A stretch of DNA of 64,000 nt from Hydrangea macrophylla (GCA_033977485.1 CM066995.1:47491162-47555161), one strand, 5' to 3'; counted from the stretch's first letter, positions 12,587 to 25,200 are shown. Notes: a model not told the origin generated them from the sequence alone. Numbers and translations are program-made.

Positions 12587-13497
12587 ATAGCGTTGTGACC
12601 ATAGGTAAGCATGAATGGAGTGATGTTTGTGGCGGATCGCTTTGATGTTCGATATGCCCATAACGCTTCGGATAACAAATCATGTCATACCCTAGGATTG
12701 CCTTCCATTGTCTTCTCTATTATCCCTTTGATTATTTTGTTTGATGATTCGGCCTGTCCATTTCCTTGGGCAAAATATGGAGTTGAATTGAGAATCTTGA
12801 TACCTCGACTTTCAGCAAATGCCTTAACTTCATCTCCCGTGAAGACCGACCCTTGATCTGCTGTAATTATTTCGGGAAGCCCGAATCGGTGGATTATGTG
12901 TTCATTAATGAACTTGATCACATATGCTTGGTTCACCGATTTGGCTAGTACTGCTTCCATCCATTTTGTAAAATAATCTGTTGCCACCACTATGAAGCAG
13001 TGTTGACCTGATGACGATGGGTATATTTTCCCAATCAGGTCCATGGCCCAGCCTCGAAACGGCCATGGCCTAACAATCACTTGCATCTCGGTAGCTAGCG
13101 TTCGCTGTATTAGCCCATAATTTTGACATGCTTGACATCCTTTGGCGTAGTCAATACAGTCTTTCAGCATGCTCTGCCAATAATAATTGTATCTTCTAAG
13201 AAGCCACTTCATTTTTGTGCCTGCTTGATGTGCTCCGCATATACCTTCGTGTACCTCGGCCATTACTTTTATGGCTTCGAGCTTGTCCAGGCATCTCAAT
13301 AAAAATTTGTCTTTAATGCTTTTCTTAACCAATTCTCCATCAAGTAGGACATAGTTGACTGAAGTTAATTTTGTTTTCCTCTCGGTCTGTCCGCTTGGAT
13401 GCAAGAGGCATCTGATTATTGGGACTCTCCAATCCTGATCGTCCATGACAACCGAGAATGCTTCCGTTTCCATCTCGCGCTGTCTCACCGATGGCAA
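12587..13497 (-). pseudogene. Gyp2 integrase (core present, C-terminus lost)
   Basis: A 270-residue frame (12685-13497) holds the zinc-binding HHCC region (VHEGICGAHQAG, then CQACQNYG) and an apparently complete DDE triad: D in AMDLIGKI, D in ITADQGSVF and E in GNGQAESSNK. One stop follows NPRV. The next frame continues with LLSEALWAYRTSKRSATNITPF and stops matching at GHNAMLP, so the C-terminal domain is missing. Breaks at both ends make the product non-functional although the catalytic residues remain. Confidence 0.9.
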
Positions 13498-14300
13498 GAT
13501 TCTTTTTGCACTCGTATTAACTTTTCATTATCTGTTACCTCTAATTTGGTTCTTGATGCGACTTGTGCTAAATTGTCAGCCTCAGAATTATAGGCTCGAG
13601 CGACGTGCTGAACTCTAACGTCATCGAATTCCCGTAGTAGCTGCAGGGCAATTGAGTTGAAGGGTAATAACTCCCAACTCTTGCACCTGTATTCACCACT
13701 CAGCTGGTTAATAACGAGGTTTGAGTCACCGATGATGTGAATCGCTGATAAGTCCAACTCGGCCATTATTTCAAGGCTGATGATTAACGCTTCCTATTCC
13801 GCTTGATTACTAGAGCATTCAAATTTTAATTTGAATGAGAAACTAGTTTTCCATTTTCTTGGCAATATTACGATTATCCCTGCCCCTGCTCCTTCGGCAT
13901 TTCTTGATCTGTCAAATATTAGTATCCATGGGGTCAAAGCAATTGTTGATAATAGAGTTGAATCATTCGCTTCATTTATTTCTGGGTCGACATCCAAACA
14001 AGGATGATCGGCCAAGAAATCGGCGAGGGCTTGTCCTTTCACCGATCTTTGTGGAATGAATCGGAATGTGAACTCCATCATGGCTAGAGTCCACTTTCCT
14101 ATACATCCACGCATTATCGGTCTTGATAGCATGTATCTAATGACGTCAGTTTGGCAGATCAAGTAAACCAAAACATGAAGCATATATATACTCTTAACTT
14201 CTGTGAGGCAAAGTACAAGGCTAAACATAATTTTTCTATCGGCATCTATCTACGCTCGACATGAGTAAGAACTCTACTTAGATAATAAACTGCTTGTTCC
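13485..14300 (-). pseudogene. Gyp2 tandem RNase H domains (degenerate)
   Basis: The first part (about 13980-14300) shows the end of the RT-linked RNase H (ASDESIACIIAQ, KEQAVYYLS-like residues in changing frames). The second (13485-13950) is an extra RNase H: the opening I-L-I-F-D-R-S-R has Arg for the usual glycine, and it continues with AELDLSAIHIIGDSNLVINQLSGEY and ARAYNSEADNLAQVAS. The second domain matches the archaeal-type RNase H known from Tat elements. Stops and frameshifts separate the parts. Confidence 0.8.
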
Positions 14301-14479
14301 TTTCCCCACTCGTTGTCCTGTGCTATTATACAAGCTATTGATTCGTCTGAGGCCGATAAATACAACTTTAACGGCCTCTTCTTCTTCGGGGGCATGATTA
14401 CTGGTGGTTTTGATAGATATCGCTTGATGGCCTCGAAGGCTTGCTGATGCTGAGCTTCCCACCTGAATTCTACTTCGGC

Positions 14480-15697
14480 CTACAGCTTGAGTAACGGGGA
14501 CCAAACATGTATCTGTCCTGTGCCGTTTGAAATGAACCTCCTCAGAAAGTTAATTTGCCCGAGCAGTCTGTGGAGTTCTTTTTTGTTTTTCGGGGGTTCT
14601 GCTACTTGAATAGATCGGACTTTGTTCTTATCGATCTCAATGCCTCTTTGGTGTACTAGGAAACCAAGAAAATTTCCTGCTGATACACCAAAAGCACACT
14701 TCAAGGGATTCATCTTAAGCTCACGAGTCCTCATTCTTTCAAATGATCTTCTTAAGTCGGCCAAATGCTTCTCGTGTGTGGCCGATTTCACAACAACATC
14801 ATCGATATACACTTCCATGATTTTTCCAATCATATCATGAAAGATCGCGTTCATGGCTCGCTGATATGTTGCTCCAGCGTTTTTCAATCCAAACGACATT
14901 ACCACCCATACAAATGTTCCAATCGCTCTTGGACATCTGAAGGCAGTTTTTGGAATATCTTCTTCGGCTATGTATATTTGATTATAACCCGAATGTCCAT
15001 CCATGAAGGATAAAATTTTATGTTTAGCCGCAGCATCAATGAGCTGATCGGCCATCGGCATGGGGCATTCATCCTTGGGGGTTGCCATGTTCAAATTTCT
15101 AAAGTCAATATAGACCCTTATCTTGCCTTTTTTCTTGACTACGGGTACGATATTTGAAATCCAATCAACGTACCTGGTTGTTCTTATAAAGCTGACTTTC
15201 AACAATCATTCAATTTCCTCTTTGTCCATTAGAACGACCTCGGGGGACATTCTTCTAGGCAATTTCTTGAATGGCCTGCACCCTTCCTTGATCGGTAATC
15301 GGTGTTCTATGAGTTCCCTTGCAAGGCCGGGCATTTGGTGGTAGTCCCAGGCAAAACAATCTTTGAATTCTCTGAGTAGACAAATCAATGATGCTTGGAA
15401 ATCGGGCTCGAGCAACTGATTAACGAAAGTGGGCTGATATTTTCCATTTGCCCCCAAATCAACCTCAAGAAGAGGATCTTGCACATCGACTTTCAAGTCA
15501 TCGAGCTTTGCTGGGGCCGATGCCAACTCGTCAAGGTTTATGCAATCCTCCAAGACTTCTTGTTCTTCTATGATATCGGCCATACTAGCCGATGACATCT
15601 GTGCTTGTTTGTCTACCAGAAAAGCTTGGATTCTGGCTAAACTGGCCTGCACGACCAGTGTTCTTTTATGCTTCACTGATGATGGGTTCTGGTCCAT
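14480..15697 (-). pseudogene. Gyp2 reverse transcriptase
   Basis: Two frames broken by a single stop near 15206. The upstream one (15206-15697) holds the pre-RT sequence FKDCFAWDYHQMPGL and HRLPIKEGCRPFKKLPRRM. The downstream one (14480-15205) holds the RT palm and fingers: SNIVPVVKKKGKIRVYIDFRNLN, then FRCPRAIGTFVWVVM and the intact catalytic Y-I-D-D near 14803-14814, then the thumb ending in LGQINFLRRFIS. This is the best-preserved gypsy coding segment in the window. Confidence 0.92.
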
Positions 15698-16520
15698 TGG
15701 AGGGGTTAAGTTCTCTATTGTCGTCGATCGGCGTAATCACGATTGATGGTCGATTAAGTTGTTTGTATACCTGAATTGACTGGTTGTTTTGGTCCTTTAC
15801 CATGGTAGCCGATCTTGGCCTACCATTTTTATCTGTTCTAATGAATTTGACAGGGCCGATATCGTCTTCATACAAAATAGCCTCCGAGCAGTGAACCCGT
15901 GCAACAAAAGGCTTATGATCAGCCCACATAACCTCCACTTCATCCCCATTCCAGAAAATTAGGAACTGATGTAAAGTTGATGGGATACACCAGCTGGTGT
16001 GGATCTAGTCTCTGCCGAGCTAGGCATTGTATGAAGCTCCAGAATCCACCACAAAGAATGCTGTCATGGTGGTCTTCTTCCCCACTGTGAGCTCCACTGG
16101 GAGAATCCCCTTTGTCTTTGTTGGTGTTCCTGTGAACCCACAGACTGTGAGTTCGGTCGGGATCAACTCTTTATCATCAGGCTGCAATCTTAGCAACAAA
16201 ATTGATGGCAGGATGTTCACTACTGCTCCGTTATCAATCAACACTCTTGAATATGTCACTCCATCAATAGTCGCATTAATGTATAACGGCTTTAGATGCT
16301 GTGACATTCCTGCTGCTGGTTTTTCAAATACTACTTTTGCGGGTTTCTTTCCTTCTTCATCCTCGGTCTTCGGCCTGATTACCGAGACCTTTGGCTTCTT
16401 CGTTTTTACTTCTTGGTTGATAATTACTGGAGTTGACGGACCCTTGTTCTCCTGCACATCAACCCCACTCTTGCTCCCCTGGTCGGTCATTGCTCTGAAA
16501 GACATCGACAACGTGTACAC
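15666..16520 (-). pseudogene. Gyp2 protease region
   Basis: The frame at 16020-16520 contains the aspartic-protease fold of gypsy elements: LYINATIDGVTYSRVLIDNGAVVNILP, where the active-site D-T/S-G is D-N-G. It continues with a downstream GFTGTPTKTKGILPVELTVG block typical of Tat proteases. A stop at 16020 and a further frame (15666-15938) link it to RT. The Asn replacement suggests loss of activity. Confidence 0.75.
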
Positions 16521-16599
16521 TATATTTACTGAGAAATCTTTTAGAATACTTCCAAATTAGACGTATTTGTCCAGTGATTCCTCGTAATCTGAAGCGATA

Positions 16600-19069
16600 T
16601 CGGCCATTTCCAAGTCTGACTTGTTCACTTCCGGAATTGATGTTATCTCAAGCTTCTGAGGCTTTGTATCTCAGTCTTCAGCCTCGATCTTTTCCTTTCC
16701 TTTACGATTTGGGATCGTTCTCGGCACCATGTTCTTTTGTTGATCTGCCCGCTTCTTTTCCAAATGGTATTTGGCTTCCCAATTCCTAGACGATTGTCTT
16801 AGCCTTTGCATCCTTCTCTTATGGGTTTTGTTGAAGTATGCATTCTCTGAGAATTTGGGGTGTTCCACTCTTTTCCATTGGTTCACTTCAGCTCGTGGTG
16901 GAACGACCATCCGCGGACCATCCGCGGAGCTCGGTCTTGGCGTTGGTGCATTTTCCGTCTCACGTCCCTATTTTCTTGCCTCGATTTATTGTGATAATGC
17001 TCACACTTCTGGGAATCGGGCTTCCTGCGATACTCCTGGTTAGGATAAGTGAGGCGGGTTTGAATCGGCCTTCTCGGACTTGGTGGTCGAGACGCCTTCT
17101 CCTTCTTTACCTCGGTGTGTTCAATTACCTCAGCCTTGCATTTAGGACATAGCCCTTGCTCGATCAACTCGACCATCCATTGCAGTGTCGGGACCCTATC
17201 TGTTTCAGCCTTGGTTCTGTCTGACGTAATTCTATAAGCCAATCTTTCTTTTGCCTGTGGGTTTACTTTCGCGCTTGTTTCTGCGGCGTCAGCTCCTCTG
17301 AGATCAATTTTCTCCCTCGGCCTGCGCAGGATGGTGAAATTGGGCGCCACCATGTTTGTCCCCACTATCTCCGGAATGGATTGCTGTCAACTCCCATTAC
17401 GTCTTTTTCTTTCTCGGCAAACTTTAGATTCCCCTTATCGATCATATCCCGCAACACATTTCGGAACACCAGGCAATTATTAGTGGTATGGCGCCATGAG
17501 TTATGCCATTTGCAATACTCTTTGCCTTTTAGCTCGTTGGCCGAAGGTAATTTAACGTCGTGAGGTAACCGACTCTGCTTATCGGCTAACATGAAGTCAA
17601 AAATTTGATCAGCAATTGCTATGTTAAATGAGTATTGTTTGCTGGCCTCAAAAGGCTGTTTTTTGACCGATGACTGCTGTGTCTCGATCGGATTTGGCAA
17701 CGGCTAACACAAATAAGGCCGTTTCAAAATGATCTCAGCCACATCAACCTCGGTGTTGATTTCACAATCGGCGACATGAATATCATAATTGGGATCCCTG
17801 TAATAGGTTCCCTTGGATGAATTCTTTCTTTCATGTTCCTCCTCGAGCATACGCTCATATCGGGAAGCCCGGGTTGCCAATTCAAATAGGTCGCGGAAAC
17901 CCATGCCTTCAAACTTTTTCCGTAGCTCAAAGGTGAGCCCCCCCATAGCTATATTGACAAACTCTTCTTCGGGCAAAATCACCTTGCAGTGGTGTTTTGC
18001 CCATTTGAACCGGGCAATATAGGCTTCTGTGGATTCATTTGGAAGCTGGCTCAGCCTAGTTAGATCGGCCATTGAGACTTCGGGCTCAGTCCGATAAAAT
18101 TGGGCATGGAATGCTTCCTCCATTTGGTTCCAAGTGTGGAATGAGTTTGGAGGTAAGTTGATGTACTAACTGAAAGCTACCCCATTCAAGGAATTAGGGA
18201 ACAACTTTAGTAGCATATCTCCTCGATGACTCACCTCCCCGCTTTGAAGCAGGAAACGACCGATATGTTCCACGGTCGATTGGTCTCCCTCACCAGAGAA
18301 TGTTGTGAAATTGGGCACCTTATATCCTCTAGGAAGAGGTACTCTTTCAATAGCATCACTATGCGGCCTCCTATAGACAGGTTTCTGGGTCCTACGGAGT
18401 AGACCACCAAAGTCTTGGCGAATGATATCAGCGATCTGTTCTCGGTCTACCCTAGCTGTTTGGACAGGGATACCCCTTCTAGTTCCAATCTCGTGTTCTA
18501 GATCGATTATCTCGTTTTCCATGTGTTCATCTTCGGTGACTAAATTATCGCCGAACAACGGGTTAATTCTTCCCCACTGTTGGTCTGAACTTTGTCCGTT
18601 TAAACAAATTAGTGGATCCTTGATGGTGATTCCTGGTCGGGCTATAACCTTGGGTGGGTTCACGGTCTCCCCTAAGATTTCCTTGCCATTTTTCTTTGGC
18701 AGTGTAATGTATTTTTCAGTCTGGGAGGAGGAAGGGGCATTCTGGCTTGCCCCCAACCCAACCCGAGATAGGGAGGTTGGTGGAATAGACGACTGTGGAG
18801 GATCACCCGCTTGATGCTCCTTCCACTCCCTCATTTCACAGAGCATCTCACTCACTTGGGTAAAGGTTTGGTCTTGCCTAATGGACATCTCAACCAAGCG
18901 TTGGTTGAACATTCCCATTTAAGTGATTACTCATGTTAGACAAGTCGGCCTGATTGGCTGCTGAGCTAATGACCGGGTCTATGACAGGTTCAATGGCAGG
19001 TTCTAAAAAAGGTTCGCGTGAGCCTACCTCCAAGGAAATTCCCTTAGATCGTGTTCCCTTTCCAGCCAT
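16600..19069 (-). pseudogene. Gyp2 gag (degenerate)
   Basis: An ATG at 19069-19067, 33 bp from the LTR, starts MAGKGTRSKG. A 1-nt frame change near 18919 leads into the 250-residue frame 18166-18918 (MGMFNQRLVEMSIRQDQTF). After a Trp-to-amber type stop the retrotransposon gag domain continues at 17704-18123 (LTRLSQLPNESTEAYIARFKWAKHHC). Next comes 17365-17700, with the zinc-knuckle-like YCKWHNSWRHTTNNCLVF. The tail is basic (16671-17365). Interruptions are single stops or small indels. Confidence 0.85.
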
Positions 19070-19102
19070 TTGACACGGTGTCCCACCGGGCGTGCCAAAA
19101 AT
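19070..19102 (-). other. Gyp2 primer-binding site and leader
   Basis: The minus strand reads TTTTTGGCACGCCCGGTGGG directly after the LTR end. This is a tRNA-3'-end-like site immediately downstream of the 5' LTR, as expected for a PBS. The tRNA species is not assigned. The gag ATG follows at once, so the leader is very short. Confidence 0.6.
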
Positions 19103-20674
19103 TGTTTACAAGAAGTTCTGGTGTAATGTGCGTTGGGCGTGCCAGAGTCCACATGGACTCAAAGTAGTGGTGATAACTCAATCCGACCTCTAGCTTAGGC
19201 GATTTGTTGTTAGCAATACTCAAAAACAACAAAAATATGGGTCTTTACTTTACTCTGATGCAAGCAAGTTGTAATTGAATTAAAAAAAAAAAAAAAAGAA
19301 GATTCAGAATACCTCCATAGACATCATCTTCTCCATTGATTGAAAGAAAAGTAATTATTACAAACGCTCAAAGAACAATGAGAACTCACAAATCACTCAA
19401 GAACAAAAGTAGTTGTTATGAGGAGAAACTAAAGTCTGCTGAGAGCAGAAGGTGGCGTGTGTGTTAGTCCCTTTCAAATGTTGCACACCCTGCCCTATTT
19501 ATAGACTTTGAGAGAGAGGAACAGTTCAAGTTAGTGGGGTTAGTGGGTGGTGGTTCCCGATTTCCAGGTATGAACAAGTTACTGCACCCATTTCTTTACC
19601 CCACGATTATCCATGATCTGTTAATTGACCTTCTTCTGCCACGTTCCTGTTTTCTGTAACCGCCTTCTTTCTAGCTCATCATCTTTTAAAGCACACGTTC
19701 TTGTTTCAGCTAACTGCCTGACAGACTTGTGGGTAAATCCCAGGTGACCGATTTCATCCTTCTTTGCGTAGCTTAATTTTTGCTGGTTGATGGAAGTCGG
19801 TCTCCCACTCAGTAGGAAGTCTATTATTCATCTGTCTCATTCAACCGATGCCGTTTGACTTTAATTATTTCAAAGATTGCCTTTACCCTTTCCCAAGCCC
19901 AATATTACATTCTCCTGCTTTGCTGCTGTTATCTATCATCCTATGGTCTAACCACTGCAGGATCTGCAAGGGTAGCCATCAGCCTTATCAACTGTGATCA
20001 AAGTATATCGTGTCTATCGCTGCTCCCTTCTATGTCGGTCTGACTTATCAAAACCAATATATCCATTAGAACCTATTATCCTTTTCTGTTTCAACATCGA
20101 TAATAAGTTGAGGTGAATCAACCTTTTATCGTCTTGATTGCTTGGACATCGGTCTGATTTGACCGATGTTATGGTTGTCGTGGCCCAGGCATTGCTAGTT
20201 AAAGCCGAGGTATTACCTTGAGGACCATGTATCATCTTATCCTCGGTCTTGACACCGATATTCTCTTATTGAATGTATCATCTTTATCCGCAACTATTTC
20301 TGAAATCACTTTCCTTCGTCATCGGCCTTATTACCTGTTCATATGCTTACCTGCCCTTATGATCAAGCCACGTGATTGTCATGTGCTTTGGGCAAATCCA
20401 AATTAGAGTGTAAACAGAAGTAGATTCCAAAGTTAAAAAAAAATATTTTTTAGAGAAATAGATTTTTAAACATTGGGATCCACGTAACAACGCCAAAATG
20501 ACTCAAAGAAACATATGGAAGTATTGTCTTCTTTTCATATAAAAAAACTGAGAGTCGAAACCAAATTTTGTTTTTCCTTTTTGGCCTAATTTCCCCGTCG
20601 TTTAAAAAAAGAAGGAAAATGTAAATGATTACCAAATACTGTCGCGCCCGCCCCGTCAAAATGGGGTGTCTACA
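19103..20674 (-). repeat. Gyp2 5' LTR
   Basis: In element orientation it begins TGTAGACACCCC at 20674 and ends CTTGTAAACA at 19103, a TG...CA unit of 1572 bp bounded by the PBS. The start is shared with the 3.46-kb solo LTR (TGTAGACACCCC). The flanking AATAC at 20675-20679 cannot be tested as a target duplication because the 3' end is missing. Confidence 0.8.
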
Positions 20675-20727
20675 AATACGTTTTCGACTTTTGTTTTTAA
20701 AAAAATGGAAACGAAAACGATTAATTA

Positions 20728-20860
20728 GGACTCGCATTATAACGTTGTGGTTTTTAATTTTTAATATTTGTTTCCATTTTTTGTATTAAGAGTTTGACTG
20801 TGATCAATTCAAAAAATGAAAACAAAAATTTAAAACCAAAAACCACAACGTACGAGCCCT
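20728..20860. mobile_element. Tourist-like MITE
   Basis: Inverted ends GGACTCG...GTTGTGGTTTTTAA and AACCAAAAACCACAACGTACGAGCC flank an AT-rich centre of about 130 bp. TTA occurs at 20725-20727 and again at 20861-20863. The 3-bp TTA duplication and ends beginning GG(G/A)CTCG suggest the PIF/Harbinger group. Confidence 0.5.
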
Positions 20861-20981
20861 TTATACATATTTTGAATTCTGTTTTCAAATAAAGAAAGCA
20901 GAAACATTTATCAAACATTTATTCTATTTTTCAAAAAATAAAAAACAAAAACAGAAAACAAATAAACAGCCCTCAGTTTTC

Positions 20982-21416
20982 GAATTTTTTATCATTCCCA
21001 TCACTGTTGGACCAATATATACACAATCCATTACTGTTTTAACTTATTTTCCAAACCCATCACTTTTTTAAAGTCGCTAATTCAAGTAGCGATTTCGCCA
21101 AAAAAAAAATCTGTAGAAGTCGCTAGTCCAACTCGCGACTTTAAGCCAAATGAGAAGTCGCTAGTTGAACTAGCGACTTCTATTAACATACACACTAGAA
21201 TCTCTCAGTGAAAAAGTAGAAATCGCTAGTTCAACTAGCGACTTCTCATTTGGCCTAAAGTCGCGAGTTGGACAAGCGACTTCTACAGATTTTTTTTTTG
21301 GCGAAATCGCTACTTGAATTAGCGACTTTAAAAAAGTGATGGGTTTGAGAAATAAGTTGAAACAGTGATGGATTGTGTATATATTGGTCCCACAATGATG
21401 AGAATGGTAAAAAATT
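20982..21416. mobile_element. Mutator-type foldback element with ~195-bp inverted arms
   Basis: Left arm about 20982-21183 and right arm about 21218-21416 are near-perfect reverse complements. The element is flanked by identical 11-bp direct repeats CCTCAGTTTTC at 20971-20981 and 21417-21427. TSDs of 9-11 bp plus long TIRs are the hallmark of MULE-derived MITEs. Each arm holds three shorter palindromes of the type AGTCGCTAGTTNAACTAGCG. It sits about 725 bp upstream of the FH13 start codon. Confidence 0.85.
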
Positions 21417-21427
21417 CCTCAGTTTTC

Positions 21428-22141
21428 CTATGACGAAGCTACGCTCGTTTAAGTACCAGATGTTCGCTTTTGTTGGAGACACGTGCAAAAGCAAGTAAAC
21501 AATCTGATCTAGAGAGAGAAACTAGATAGAGAAAGCAGGAAAGGGACTACAGAGAGAGCGCCAATAAAATGAAGAATCAGACTTCGTTATCATTATGTCA
21601 TGCAATTGTTGCCAAATAATACAAAACACACACACACACATATAAGAGACAGAGACAAACTTCAGATCCTATATGTTTACATTCCCTTTAAATACTTATA
21701 TATGTATTCAACAAATCCATATCCGAGTCTCTCTCTAAAACCAGAGGAATGATGTACATTCTCCCACTTTCTCTCTCTAGATTCCATTATATCTCTGTCT
21801 CTCTTTCTGGTTCCTCCCATTGAAAGCCAAGTCTGTGAAACAAGTGTGAATGTGAAGACATATTCGAGAAAAAAAAGTGTGTTCCTTAGAGCACCAGCAA
21901 AATCCATACCTCTGGTTTCTGAATCCACACTCTCTTTAATGCTTTCATGATTATACGTAACATTGATACGTATTCTTGTATATATATATATGTATGTATA
22001 TAAGTTCTCTCGTATTGAGAATTTTTTTGTGATATTTGTTTGCATTCGAGCTGAAATTCCGAATATGGGTTCAATGTGGGTTACATAGGAAAATTTCTAG
22101 GGTTTGTTGCCGCTGATTGTTTGGGATCTCGGAAAAAAAAA
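21428..22141 (+). promoter_or_regulatory. FH13 proximal promoter and 5' UTR region
   Basis: This is the 714 bp between the foldback element and the formin ATG. It contains GA/CT-rich tracts (21511-21560, 21728-21805), a short CA run (21627-21640), AT-repeat stretches near 21975-21995 and no recognised transposon. GA/CT-rich 5' leaders are common in plant housekeeping genes. I cannot place the transcription start. Confidence 0.45.
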
Positions 22142-22214
22142 ATGGCATTGTTTAGGAAATTTTTCTACCGGAAACCACCAGAGGGTCTTTTGGAGATTTC
22201 AGAAAGAGTTTTTG
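22142..22214 (+). CDS. FH13: FH13 exon 1
   Basis: The ATG opens M-A-L-F-R-K-F-F-Y-R-K-P-P-E-G-L-L-E-I, the conserved class II formin N-terminus. It ends after the first base of a valine codon, with donor GTATGT. Confidence 0.92.
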
Positions 22215-25200
22215 GTATGTTGGCTGTCTTTTTATGCTTCAATTGAGCCCAATTCATTGTTTTGAATGTCTTGTTTTTCAAATGTTGGCATATGTTTGGT
22301 TTCTGTGTGGATACAACATTGATAAATTAGTTGCTTTGCTGGTATAAGATTTATTACATATATATAGTGTCCAAAGTCCTCATTACTGTTTTATAATGTG
22401 TAGTTAACATTGTATTGCTTGACAGACTAATTTTCCTTTACAAATTCTTCATTAACTGTGGACTTACTGGACTGAAATTTGCTCTAGTGTAGGTGAAAAT
22501 ACAATTAGTTGATTATAGTTACATTTTTATTTTTATTTATTTTTTATGTTATTTTTAAGCCATGTAGACATCTTCTGACAAGACTTGCGAAAACGAAATT
22601 AATCCCCTAGAAAGCTCGGCCTATTATGAGTTCTTTTTCGTCAGCAGTCTAGTTAACTTGTGAAAATTCATCCACTCTGAACTCTTCTCAAGTTTTTATT
22701 GTGCTTTATCAGTTCTCAGAGATTTTAAATCCATTTAAATTTGGACATAATTGAATTTTATCACATTTCTTGTTATGAAAAGAGGATCTGTCTACCATGA
22801 AACTATCTATGCCTCTGGTTCAAAAGTTTTTCCTTTTTCTCTTGATTTCTCTCTCTGTTTGTGGGTGTGTGTTTGTGCGTCTAAGCGTTCATATGTGAAT
22901 AGACAGCTGCATGCTTGTATACTTGTACCTTTAAGCATGCATGTACATATGTGTGGAATACATTCTCTCTTTAGATTGATTTTATTTGATTTTTGGTGTA
23001 AGCATTACACTTGCAAGAAGAAAAGGACTACAACATGTAGAATGTATGTGGCATGGATACGGAGGGGACACCTGACACATATATGACACAATATAGACAC
23101 GGCGATTACAGCAAATCTTAAATATGTAGGCTAGGGACACGGTGATTATATCTTATTAATTGATTATACAATTATACAACATATGTGCCGTGTCCACTCC
23201 CGTTTTCCAAATTTTCAAATAAATGTATTACTTATCTCCCAATTTTTTTTGTTATATTGAGACTCTTACCTCAAAATTTTAAGAACATTTTCAAAGGAGC
23301 CACCATGCCATGTCCCACGTCCTGCAATGTCAGCCGCGTCTCCAATGTCAAAAAACAGTTAAGACACGTTAATGTCTCCGCCCCTTGTCGGCATGTGTCG
23401 GTGTCCAACACGGACAACAGCCAGATTGAGGTGTTAGTGCTACATATTAGTTATTACATATTTAAGCTGTAAATGTGTTTACAGAATATGTGAACTTAGA
23501 TGGTTGCAAATCACTCTTTCTGTGAATGTAGTCTTCGATTGCTGCTTTACCACCGATGTTTTGGAAGATGATGAATACAAAGTCTACATTGGAGGCATAG
23601 TGGGCCAACTCCGTGAATACTTTGCCGATGCCTCGTTCATGGTATTTAACTTTCGAGAGGGAGAAACTCAAAGCCAGATTGCAAATGTATTGTCTGAGTA
23701 TGATATGACAGTAATGGACTATCCTCGCCAATATGAAAGTTGCCCATTGCTCACTATGGAGATGATCCACCATTTTCTTCGATCAAGTGAGAGTTGGCTT
23801 TCACTTGGGCAGCGGAATGTGCTTTTAATGCACTGCGAGCGTGGTGGTTGGCCAGTTTTGGCCTTTATGCTAGCTGCCCTATTGATTTACAGGAAACAGT
23901 ACACTGGGGAACAAAAAACGTTGGACATGATATACAAACAAGCACCTCGTGAGCTTTTGCAATTGATGTCACCTCTAAATCCATTACCTTCACAATTGAG
24001 GTACTTACAGTATGTTTCAAGGCGGAACGTGGGTTCAGAATGGCCACCACTGGATAGGGCGCTTACATTGGATTGCGTGATTCTTAGAATCATTCCTAAT
24101 ATGGATGGAGATGGGGGTTGCCGTCCGATTTTTAGGATATACGGACAGGATCCTTTAATGGTTGCTGATCGAACTCCAAAAGTTTTGTTTTCCACACCAA
24201 AAAAGAGCAAAACCGTTCGCTATTACAAGCAGGTAGTTGTTAATTGCTTTGCTCTTGTTTAATGTTCTACTCCTTATCTTCACCTTTGACTTTCATTACT
24301 TTTCTTACAATTACATATTCTTATGTCCATTTTGTAAAGTTCATTCAAATTCGGTCAAATGGTTGTTCTTGCATCATCCTGTCTGAACCTTGAAGCAGTA
24401 TTCAGTGCTGTATAGATATTGTTTTTGCCTACAGAATATCCTTAGGCTTAGTTTGGTCCCCCTTTTGGTGCTTCTCCTTTTTTAAAGCACAATTTCATGT
24501 TAATTCATTTGGTAACTAGTTTATGCGCTTTGTAAAAATTGAACTTCAGGGCTTTTTTGGGGGAGCTTTTAAAAGCTCTAGAATGGAGCTTTTAAAAGCT
24601 CCAGGTGGCTTTTTGGTTTCATGATATATTTTTGAAGAGTAATGTGTCACTTGTACAAAATTATCAAACAACTTAGTAGTAAATTTCATAAGCTCCTTTT
24701 AAAAAGCCACATAGGGGCCAAACTAAGCCTTAGTTAAACGTGTACCTTGCTTGTATAATTGTGCTACTTATTGGAAGATATTTTTTGATGCCTTGATTGG
24801 GTATGAGTTATTGATGCTGCTTATGCTATTCTGTGTAGTGCGGATAGTGACACGGAACATAGATTTGACACGAACTTGACGACTTGGCAAATCTTAACAA
24901 TGTAGGATAAGGCCACGGCCGGGCCACGGCTGACAAAAGATCATGTTTGTTAAATTAAGGCCTAATTACACTTTACACCCTTATGCTATACCCGTGTTTT
25001 CAATTGGATACACTCATACACATTCCTTCTTTTTTTTTTTGTTCAATAATCCTTGAACTAATTATATTCCTAAAATTTTAAAAGAGAACATGTATCCACT
25101 TGAAAACACGGGTATAGTATAAAGGTGTAAAGTGTAATTAGGCCTTAAATGAATTATATTCCTAAATTTTTAAAGAATAATTCTTTGGTGACAACTTTCA

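Larger units (their letters stand above)
12587..20674 (-). mobile_element. Gyp2: Tat-lineage Ty3/gypsy element, 3'-truncated
   Basis: Order along the minus strand is 5' LTR (20674-19103), PBS, gag, protease, RT, RNase H, second RNase H and integrase. The RT sequence (LSFMDGHSGYNQI, GLKNAGATYQRAMN, EVYIDDVVVKS) and the additional RNase H before integrase are typical of the Tat/Retand group. The element stops inside integrase at about 12587, with no 3' LTR, where it abuts the truncated Gyp1 5' LTR. Confidence 0.9.

Noticed and set aside
16027..18814. Plus-strand ORFs of 130-177 residues
   Set aside because: Antisense shadows of Gyp2 protease and gag, which carry clear motifs on the minus strand.
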